Shown here: piece by piece, positions 10,301-17,102 of the stretch
How positions within the stretch are numbered: the stretch's first letter is position 1
How the letters are laid out: each line of letters starts with the position of its first letter
DNA from: Rhizophlyctis rosea
Lineage: Eukaryota > Chytridiomycota > Chytridiomycetes > Rhizophlyctidales > Rhizophlyctidaceae
Length of the DNA stretch: 17,102 nucleotides
NCBI GenBank assembly: GCA_027596075.1
Contig: JADGJC010000566.1
Span: forward strand, 1-17,102
Direction of reading: 5' to 3'
The notes under the pieces: model-generated
What the model was told of the DNA's origin: nothing
What the model saw: only the letters and a program-made list of their open reading frames with translations
The model's database searches: none
Made by a program: the position numbers and the translations under genes

Positions 10301-11928
10301 GGAAGGAGGGCGAATTGGAACGGTTGAGGGGGCATTTAGTTGAGGCGAACGAAACCGCCAATATGGAACAACTCAACCTCTCTGAAACCATTGGGACCTT
10401 CCAATCTAAGATTGATAGTATGGAAGTGGAGATTGCGCGGTTGGAAGAGGAGTTGGAGGAGGGTCGGCAATCACTCCTTCGTGCACAAGAGGAAAAAGAA
10501 ACGCACGATGAGGAGTTACAGGCGCTACGAGCGGAGATTGTGAGGGTTGAGGAGGTTGTGAGGGAACGGGAGGTGGCGGTGGAGAATTTGCAGGGGGTTT
10601 TGGAGAGTTTCCAGAGGGCTAAGGAGGCGGAGATTGAGTTTGCTGTTGATGGGTTGAAACGACAAGTGAGGAGTTTGGAAAATGATGTGAGGGAGTGGAG
10701 GGAGAGGGGTGAGAGGGCTGAGGTTCGTTATTCTCTGTTTTTTTTCTTGTTCTCTTTGGTTATCTTTGGTCTATTTGGAGAAGGGGTGAGGGAAAGGGTG
10801 GATGGGTGAGTTTGATGATTGACTGATGTTTGGTAAATCACAGGCAAAGTTAGCGAAGATGGATAAGACTGCACCACAGGTTGTGCAGTTGCAGCAGGAG
10901 GTTGCGGAGAAGAATGGTGTTATTGGGAAGTTGAGGCATGATGGTGCGTGTTTGTCTTTCTTTTTTTTTTGTCCTTTGTCGTGTTGGATTGGTGTTATTG
11001 GTTTTGAGGAATGGTGTTTGTGGTTTATCGTTTTTGGGGCATGCCTCGGTTTCAAAAAGCGATAGCATGGGCGTCGTTCGACGCATACTGATTTTTTCCT
11101 TTTTTTTTTTTCTTTTTGCGAATCAGTGATTCAAGTCCAAACCCACCTAGCCGAAGCAATGCGACGCATGCGTGACGCCGCAGGAAGCGACGAGAATGTC
11201 GATCGGTACGTTCCCTCTTCCTCATTCCCCTGTTCCCCTATCTCCCCTATCCTCCCCCCTTCCTCACCTAACTCTCGTTACCTAGCCGCCTAATAACAAA
11301 TCTAATCGTCTCCTTCCTCGCCGCACCGCGCGGCGACGCCAAACGGTTTGAGATTCTGAATGTTATTGGGAGTGTGTTGAGATTTAGCGAGGAGGAGAAG
11401 TGGAAGGTTGGGCTTGTGAGGCGGCCGCCGGGGTGGGGGATTTTGGGGGGTGGTGGAGGGGGTGGTGGGGGAGGTGGGGAGGGGGGTGGAGAGGTAAGGA
11501 TTTTGATTCATTTCTGAATTTTTGGTCTTCGTTCGTGATATGGGGATTAAAGGAAACTTTCCTTTCTTTGCGTCATCTAGTCATTTACGGATATGTGGAT
11601 AAACTACCTGCTTAAAGAGTCGTCGAAGGGACCGGGGGCGGAGGATGCGCCGATTACTCCTTCTCCTCAATCCCAAAAACCTCCACTCCCACATACACCC
11701 TCAACTTCCACTTTGCCGCCTCTTAGTCCGGTGGAATCTACGACGAGTTCGACCGGACGTGGAAGGAGTGGGAGTCTAGGGTTTTTGGATCGGTGGACGG
11801 GCACGGGGACGCCGCCTCCTGTTGCGTTTATGGGTAGCGGGGGTGGTGGTGGTGAGGGGGGAGGAGGAGCGGGGTTAGGGGGAGGGGGAGGGGCAGGAGG
11901 GAGGAAGGAGAAGGATAGGGTTGATTAG
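7319..11928 (+). CDS. RUD3: Rud3/GMAP-210-type golgin with C-terminal GRAB domain, eight exons
   Basis: This encodes a cis-Golgi tethering protein. Family members are long rods that capture vesicles; the GRAB domain recruits them to membranes through Arf1. Inferred exons are 7319-7568, 7885-7982, 8083-9823, 9941-10722, 10844-10943, 11127-11205, 11286-11493 and 11581-11928, giving 3606 nt or about 1201 residues. All junctions are GT..AG and keep phase; introns 1, 2 and 6 have CTAAC branch sites, 4 and 5 have CTGAT. The N-terminus (MSWLPANLQGSINTLASRAK) resembles the amphipathic lipid-packing (ALPS) helix of GMAP-210. A Gly/Ser-rich linker and coiled coil of about 850 residues follow, with a Gly-rich break near residues 600-625. 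GRAB covers residues about 1014-1064, then a conserved SFTDMWINYLLKE segment and a low-complexity Pro/Ser/Gly tail. Yeast Rud3 is much shorter and human GMAP-210 longer. The start is the first ATG after the TATA box. Family assignment is firm; exact splice sites are inferred. Confidence 0.88.
9824..9940 (+). other. Golgin intron 3: stop-free, 117 bp, in frame
   Basis: The donor is GAAG|GTTTGT and the acceptor CCACCAG|AC. Removal restores continuous heptads (EERLRQVTE joined to DYETRLRTL), whereas the intron reads as a non-coiled-coil stretch rich in aromatic and aliphatic residues. Its length is a multiple of three and it contains no in-frame stop, so retention would insert 39 residues. A second acceptor (CTTTTAG at 9868) defines a nested 45-bp intron that also keeps frame. 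Confidence 0.75.
11198..11427 (+). other. GRAB domain of the golgin, split by intron 6
   Basis: The segment VDR at the end of exon 6 joins RLITNLIVSFLAAPRGDAKR and FEILNVIGSVLRFSEEEKWK in exon 7, ending at GLVRRP. This matches the GRAB consensus in its Leu/Ile-rich helix, the PRGD-x-KRFE turn and the second helix ending in a W/F-S-x-E-x-K pattern. In Rud3 this module binds Arf1-GTP at the cis-Golgi. The 80-bp intron (11206-11285) is almost pure pyrimidine with a CTAAC branch site at 11268-11272. Confidence 0.85.
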
Positions 11929-12726
11929 ATATTTGTAGATATTGTAGATTGGGGGTGTGTATACTAGAGGGGATTCGGGCTTTTGTTTATATGTGAATTT
12001 GTGTGGGTGTGTATGCTGTTTTTCCGAGTGCATCATCGCATGGTGGGTTCACTTTGTGCGTTTGTTTCCCATGGATGGTCTTTTTGTTCCTTTTTTGTGC
12101 GGAATGCGACGATTTTCAAGTGGAGGATGTTTCCTTTCATGTCTTTTTTTCTTTTCCTTCCCGCACGGCCGGAAGTGCATGCTGGGTATGGACCTCATGC
12201 GCGTTGACGGAAGGAATGTGTCTCCTTTGTATAATGATCTGGTAGTGCCTCCCCTGGCAGGTTCTTTGCCTTTTTTTTTTTTTTTTTTTTTAAATAATTA
12301 AGGATGGGATTTCATTGTTATGTGATCCCCGCAAGTCAACTTGTGGACGTTGATTTGCTTCGGGAGGGTGGACCAAGGACGCAGACAGCACTTTCTGAGG
12401 GTGTCGGATGTGTTTTGTACATGGTTGTTTTCCTTTTGGTTGGTGGGCCTTGGTCAATTTCCCACCCTCAGAAAAAAGTGTGCAATGGGTTCCTCAGGTG
12501 TGGGCCAACCGCACAGCCACCCAAACACAAACATATCCGACTTTTCTCGTGTCACTTGAACCAAAGAACAACCGCCGCAGAACTTTCTTTGACAGGCTTT
12601 CCCGTTTGAGATGCGCCCTAGCATAGAGACCCCTCAACAAAATCGAATTCCAAAGTCGGTCACTTCTCAAGAGAACGTCTTATCACAATTGAGGACACTC
12701 CTAAACTTCCCAAACCGGTAGCTTCC
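11929..12726. other. Golgin 3' flank and spacer before the WD40 gene
   Basis: The first part is T/G-rich, as expected of a 3' untranslated region, but has no AATAAA. A run of 21 T lies at 12271-12291, followed by aaataatta. A 12-base inverted repeat (TTTCTGAGGGTG at 12392-12403, complement at 12463-12474) could form a long-loop hairpin. A 36-codon ORF starts at an ATG at 12611 and stops at a TAG beginning at 12719; it may be leader sequence of the next gene. No other gene was seen. Confidence 0.5.
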
Positions 12727-13857
12727 ATGATCACCATCGACGTAAGCACATCCTCATCACCCGAACCTCCCAAAAAACGGTTTATCGGGCACCCATTTGT
12801 TCAATCGATCTTGGGGAGGGGCAAAGGGCTAGCCGCGGACGGTGAGCGGAACAACTTCAACATTTCCTCCTTGGTAGTCACTGACATTGGTCCTCCTGAC
12901 GTTGAGGAAGACATCTTCACCGCTCCATGCTTGAAACGCGAAAATTCATATCCCGGGAAGCATACTATCCAGCTGGAGAAACGAGGCGACATGAAGAGCT
13001 TTTGGAATCTGACGTTCGGCCCAAATGCACGGTAGATAGTTGCAAGGGACAACGCCGGTTGCGTGAACGTATGGAACACCGAAACGGGACAGTTGATCCG
13101 CACACTTCGGAATAATACATGGGCACCCATCCACAACGTGTCCATCAGTCCTGACGGACAGCTAATAGCGACGGCGACGGAACGGGCAGTCAGAATTTGG
13201 GACTCGGCATTGGGCAACGTCATTTGGAAATCTCCCAACTCGGAGCCGGGGAGGGAGAATTTTACCGCGATGGCGTTTACCAGGGACAGTGGGCGGCTAG
13301 TGACGGCTTCCGGGGGCGATAGGGCGGTGACACTTTGGGATGCGCGGACAGGAGAGCGGTCTGAGCGGCTAGAGTTGAAACCGTACAAGCGTATTGAGGC
13401 CGTTGGATTAAGCCCAGACGGGAGTCAAGTGACAGCCATCAGCCGCGCAACTGCGTACATTTTTGATCTGAAGGGTGGTGGAAACCGGCGCGTACTATTC
13501 GGTCGGGAGCCCAATCAGTCCGTCGTGCTTAGTGCTGACGCACTTCACGCCGAAACAGTGTTCATAGCGCGTGAGGAAACTGTGGAACGTATTGACACGC
13601 CAGATGGGAAGGTTGTCAGAAGTTTTGAGTGCGGGTGGACGCCGGTCATGGGTCTTAGCGGAGACGGAAGTTCGATGGTAACGGCGGACAGGGTTGGTGC
13701 TGTGAGGGTTTGGCTTGCGGAAACTGGGGAACTGAGTAGGGTTATTGAGACTGGGTGCAAGGGCATATGGGAAGTTGCAATAGACTTTGAGGGAAGGCAG
13801 ATTGCTATGGTGATCAAGACGGAAGCCGGTGAGCGGATAGAGATCATGAAGATCTGA
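12727..13857 (+). pseudogene. WD40-repeat propeller protein with one in-frame TAG
   Basis: The intronless frame encodes a non-repeat N-terminus of about 75 residues followed by seven WD-type blades. Typical signatures are VNVWNTETG, ISPDGQLIATATERAVRIWD, VTASGGDRAVTLWD, LSPDGSQVTA and VTADRVGAVRVW; blades 4, 5 and 7 are worn. Seven blades make a closed beta-propeller, normally a protein-protein scaffold; the partner is unknown. A single TAG at 13033-13035 interrupts the first blade between FGPNAR and IVARDNAG in the same frame. There is no ATG in frame after it until within blade 3 (13270), so the halves belong to one gene. CAG (Gln) or TTG (Leu) would each be one base away. No intron of plausible size skips the stop. 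The start is the first ATG in frame, though the frame is open upstream to about 12621. Either a recent nonsense allele, readthrough or a sequence error. Confidence 0.7.
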
Positions 13858-14716
13858 ATCGGAATGATTATAGAAGGTGCGAACGGGTTGTAGGTGTCTT
13901 GTTGTGGTCAACGCTGATGACCTCTCAGAAATTCAGAAAAAAAATAGAACTATTTGGTTTGAGTAGTTGTCGGCTGATACTTCAAGGCAAAGTGTGATGT
14001 CCCGTGGCGCTGGAGATGATTCCAATCTCATCGTTTTTGTGCTTGCTCAGCTTCACGTCAAAGTTGTCTGTGCGAAGTTCGCTCAACTATCAAGGGTTGT
14101 TGCTCGCAATGTGAACATAGTAATGCGACACTTGGTGGATTTGAATTGGTGGAGTTGGGTGTTTCCGAGTCATCCCGTTGATAATGAGCCGGATGTGGCG
14201 CTTAATAATCCACAACACGTGGTTTCTTCAGTGAGACAACGCCTTTACTAAAGTTTATTGGGCTCGAGTGTGAGCAGAACGCAAACGCCCTTTTTGATTA
14301 CCAGACCTGGAATCGCCAGGGTCCTTTTTGGGCAACGGCACGGCGTGTGGGCACCTCAGATACCGTCGCGCAACTTAGCATACTGCGAGCAAATACCACG
14401 CACACTTTCATGCACTGATATCACGATAAAGTGCGGGCAATGCCACTGAATAGAAAGGATACCAATCAGGAAGAATCAACACTTCCAGCGTTACAATGCA
14501 GAGGACGCCGGACCTGGGGACTAGACGTGAAGGGATGTCGACAGATGAGTCTGAAAACGTGCCCGGTAGATGCTGCGTCTTTAGTGCTACCCCGCGCAGT
14601 TGCACTATGGGGTCACCGCCGATGACATTTACTTAAGTCCACTGATTGAACAAAGGAACGATCGCAAAGTGCCTGAGCACAGCCAGCACCATATCAGCAA
14701 GCACCTAATCAATTCC
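13858..14716. other. Spacer; weak exon-like ORF at about 13967-14251
   Basis: After the WD40 stop there is an A-run (about 13938-13945). A + frame is open from 13967 to a TAA at 14249-14251, with its first ATG at 13997. It reads protein-like (for example LHVKVVCAKFAQLSRVV and VDLNWWSWVF) but has no motif I know and no supported splice partners, so it stays a weak candidate exon. The rest, 14252-14716, shows nothing recognisable. Confidence 0.3.
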
Positions 14717-14724
14717 TATATAAA
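14717..14724 (+). promoter_or_regulatory. TATA box before the unknown multi-exon gene
   Basis: TATATAAA lies 75 bases before the ATG at 14799, followed by a C/T-rich leader without ATG. This is a well-formed core promoter and is the main reason to take 14799 as the start of the next gene. Confidence 0.6.
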
Positions 14725-15555
14725 CTCACCCACTCACATCAGCTTCGTCTCCGTCTTCGACCTGTTTCATAGACTGCATTACTCATAGATATCAAAGCAT
14801 GGCGTCATCTACGCCTCCTCGCGCTAACGTGGTCAGACACCTGCCTGATTCCGAACGGGAAGCGGTGATACTGGAGGTGGGTAGATGATGAAATCTATCC
14901 GGAACGACTTCCTTAGCACTGGCAATTTGAAGTATTATCCCAACGAGTCCCTAGAGCGTGGAAAATGAAGAGTGGTATAATCAGAAGATTAGATCCGGTT
15001 CTTCATAGTGAGCTAGTTGGCTATCACTAAATCAGGAGTTACTTCGACCCCCAACAGCGACATACAGAAATGGAGTGTTTCGTTCTCCCGACTCTACAGA
15101 TCAAACATGGCAGTTTTAGGGAATACCTAGAGAGTGACGGCCAAGTCGAAATCTTATTGGACGTGGTCCATTTTCCAAGGAAGATGATGACGTCGGCAAA
15201 CCGGTTGCTCAATAAACGGTACGGAGGAGCGAAGTAACCCCTCCATGTGTCGAAACTTCAACACCGTACGCCGGAGTATTATTGTGCAGATGCCACGGTA
15301 TTGAATCTGAGCATTGAGGTAGGCAGATCTATGCAATGGATGTTGAGGAGCACCTTGCTCATGATCACCGCAACAGGGTGTCATCATCTTGAAGGAGGAG
15401 CGAACTCTGACGCTGCTGGTGGACGCTAAAAAGCGCGATCGCTTAATCAGTAAACTCAAAAATGGCGATCTTATAATCGAAATGTCCATTGACTTGCATT
15501 TGGTGGACACAAAGACTGTCAAAATCACCTGGAACAGCGAGACCATAAGAAATAG

Positions 15556-15606
15556 GCAAGTCGACTGATCTCTTGGACTCCCTCACATGATCTCTTATTG
15601 ACAAAG
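15556..15606 (+). other. Possible GC-AG intron in locus A
   Basis: The sequence AATAG|GCAAGT has the classic context of the rare GC donor. Joining it to the acceptor ACAAAG at 15606 carries the phase from the TWNSETIRN exon into the protein-like frame AAYKKLTQDGAPYFHLQ, making a Ser codon at the junction. A competing model uses a weak GTCGAC donor at 15560 with the strong acceptor at 15670, which would skip the in-frame TAG and join directly to VENALKTIV. Confidence 0.3.
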
Positions 15607-15922
15607 TGTACACAACGCGGCCTACAAAAAGTTGACGCAGGATGGAGCCCCTTATTTTCATCTTCAATAGGTTGAGAACGCGCTCAAAACCATCGTCAAT
15701 GGCGACAGTATCACGATGACGGTAAATCCAGGGCAGCTCTGATCAAGCGAAACAATTTTGCAACGCGTTCGTGGAGATTTGGCCGGGTTACATGGCCAAG
15801 GAGAGACCGTTGACGATGGCGGAAATCCGCCAGGCAGAGGACGATATGGGACAGGCAGGTGAAGGAGGGTCGGCGACTTCAGACCTATCACTGAGATGAT
15901 GAATATCTGTGATTCCCTCAGT

Positions 15923-15989
15923 GTAAGTGATTTTGTGGTTCCATCCTCTTTCTGCCCCAATGCGCTGAAATGGGAATATTTTTATGTAG
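15923..15989 (+). other. Well-formed 67-bp intron in locus A
   Basis: It has a perfect GTAAGT donor at 15923, a CTGAA branch-like site about 25 bases before the end and a T-rich TTTTTATGTAG acceptor. It joins MMNICDSLS to EVTDHGEPNKYCGD, a natural-looking continuation. It shows that locus A was once spliced, whatever its present state. Confidence 0.55.
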
Positions 15990-16473
15990 GAGGTGACGGA
16001 TCACGGCGAGCCAAACAAATATTGCGGGGATATTCGAAAGATAAGGACGAGCGGACCAAAATCAGCGCTGACGCGGGCCTCGCGTTGGGTCCATTCAAGG
16101 CTGGCGGTTCCATAAGCAAAGGTATGTCCCCCAAGCTGACATTCAAATCAGATTCAGGCGAACGAAACATGGAAAAGGGCTTCTTCGACAACCAGGCCCA
16201 TCCCGACGAATCCCGCAGCATAACAAATCTGCAAGTGGAAAGCGACCGGAAATGCTCGTGGATTGGATCTGGTGTCGAGCACCACGTTCGAAGGCGCCGT
16301 CAACTATTTCTTCTTGGTCCAATACGTAGAACGGAAGAATGCTGCAGAACGTCGGGTAATCACCAGCAGCTTCGCGGAAGATGAGCGTGAGCCACCTTAG
16401 CATTAACTTGATATGTTATACCTTAAGTTGAGCAGAACGGAACCAGTTAATCAATTCGATTACCCCTCATTAG

Positions 16474-17102
16474 ATCCGCCAGCAATTCACATATCCTACG
16501 CCCAATCCACCAACTCAAAATCAATACGGAAGCAGCCTATCCCCCATCGGCCACAACCATTACAATAATAGTCCTCGCGGTTCAGTCAGCCTCAAGATCC
16601 CTGCCTTCAAGGTGGCTGTTTATGGTACGTACATTGTGACTTGCTCCACACTTCTGGACAATTTGCAACGAACCACTGGAAGCTGTTGCTTGTTCTTCAA
16701 GAAGGACAAAATAGTGACGGGGAATCGGAATGGATTCCTGATGAGGGTGCCAGCGAAGTTCGTTCATAGTGAATCGTCGTTCGTGCACAGCAGAGGGACG
16801 TATTGCAGGTGAAGGTCCATTCCACTATTCATGCAAGGATTAAGTATCACGATCATGGGCATCTGACCATCATACAGGTAGGTCAATTCTCTGATGTTGG
16901 GCGGCTCGGAAAGTACGTCCTTCGCTAACTTACTGCTCGTGACATAGAACGGAATCCTGAAAGATCCATGCCCGTGATATACGAACTGCATAATTAGCCA
17001 TATGATGTTGCAGTTTTGAGTTTCCTGCTGTGTTGTACTACATACAATGATCTTCCAATTCATAAAGTGGGCGATTCGCAGTTGATGCTCGACTACATAT
17101 GT
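16474..17102 (+). pseudogene. Partial diverged paralogue of locus A (locus B), runs off window
   Basis: Exon-like segments are: 16474-16624 (Pro/Gln/Asn/Tyr-rich, with PTPNPPTQNQYGSS, SPIGHNHYNN and SVSLKIPAFKVAVY) ending at a GTACGT donor; 16702-16768 (EGQNSDGESEWIPDEGASEV, acidic); 16809-16877 (VKVHSTIHARIKYHDHGHLT then IIQ) ending at GTAGGT; and from 16948 NGILKDP, then TGA at 16975-16977. Introns would be 16625-16701 and 16878-16947, the latter with a perfect CTAAC at 16925-16929. Order and character match locus A: hydrophobic exon 1, acidic exon 2 with an EW pair ending at TTCATA|GTGA, then a strand with IKY (IKH in A), then a short exon starting NGILK (GVIILK in A). The middle junction gives no open frame. 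No ATG is seen for the first exon. Function unknown. Confidence 0.35.

Larger units (their letters stand above)
14799..16400 (+). pseudogene. Uncharacterised multi-exon gene, probably disrupted (locus A)
   Basis: I do not recognise the family. Protein-like segments in order are MASSTPPRANVVRHLPDSER (14799-14876), SVENEEWYNQKIRSGSS (14955-15007), FREYLESDGQVEILLDVV (within 15068-15234), YYCADATVLNLSIE (to 15318), VIILKEERTLTLLVDAKKRD (15377-15555), AAYKKLTQDGAPYFHLQ and VENALKTIVNGDSITMT (about 15607-15721), QFCNAFVEIWPGYMAKERPL (about 15741-15896), TEMMNICDSLS (to 15922), SADAGLALGPFKAGGS (to 16121) and GAVNYFFLVQYVERKN (to a TAG at 16398). Good introns fit at 14877-14954, 15008-15057, 15319-15376 and 15923-15989. 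They do not give one open frame: there is a TAA at 15235, a TAG at 15668 and frame shifts near 15095-15130, 15722-15740, 15860-15890, 15990-16030 and 16150-16260. Recent pseudogene, or a gene whose splicing I have not solved. Confidence 0.45.

Noticed and set aside
12927..13115. 62-codon + ORF bridging the WD40 stop codon in another frame
   Set aside because: The peptide has no WD40 character; the blade signatures lie in the other frame on both sides of the TAG.
13033..15670. Reassignment of TAG/TAA to glutamine, because TAG at 13033, TAA at 15235 and TAG at 15668 all interrupt protein-like frames
   Set aside because: The 1201-codon golgin contains no in-frame TAA or TAG while using many CAA/CAG codons, and it ends with TAG. 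Locus A also has true frame shifts, which reassignment cannot explain.

Overview
The window looks like nuclear DNA of a fungus. The evidence is spliceosomal introns with GT..AG ends and CTAAC/CTGAT-type branch sites, a Rud3/GMAP-210-type Golgi tether, and a half motif of the fungal Zn(II)2Cys6 DNA-binding domain. An early-diverging (chytrid-like) fungus is possible, but nothing here proves the lineage.

Layout. Positions 1-7060 hold no gene I can defend. They contain a cluster of short self-complementary repeats (1-70 and about 1670-2361), a remnant of a Zn2Cys6 regulator (about 697-738), one orphan exon-like ORF (1532-1630) and an exact 40-bp direct repeat (4737-4776 / 4805-4844). Positions 7082-11928 carry the one clearly intact gene: a TATA-box promoter and an eight-exon gene for a coiled-coil golgin of about 1201 residues that ends in a GRAB (GRIP-related Arf-binding) domain. 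Positions 12727-13857 hold an intronless WD40 propeller gene split by a single in-frame TAG. Positions 14717-16400 hold a TATA box followed by an uncharacterised multi-exon gene with good splice signals but several frame breaks. From 16474 to the window end lies what looks like a second, diverged copy of its 5' part in the same orientation.

How they relate. All supported genes are on the + strand. The golgin is a housekeeping membrane-traffic gene with no evident functional link to its neighbours. The right-hand third looks like an accessory region: a WD40 gene with a nonsense codon, then two related, decaying, unrecognised genes. The best candidates for something undescribed are that tandem family, the foldback repeat family at the left end, and the composition and splicing oddities of the golgin gene (C-rich to G-rich polarity within exons, a stop-free in-frame intron, and introns that would encode hydrophobic tails if retained).
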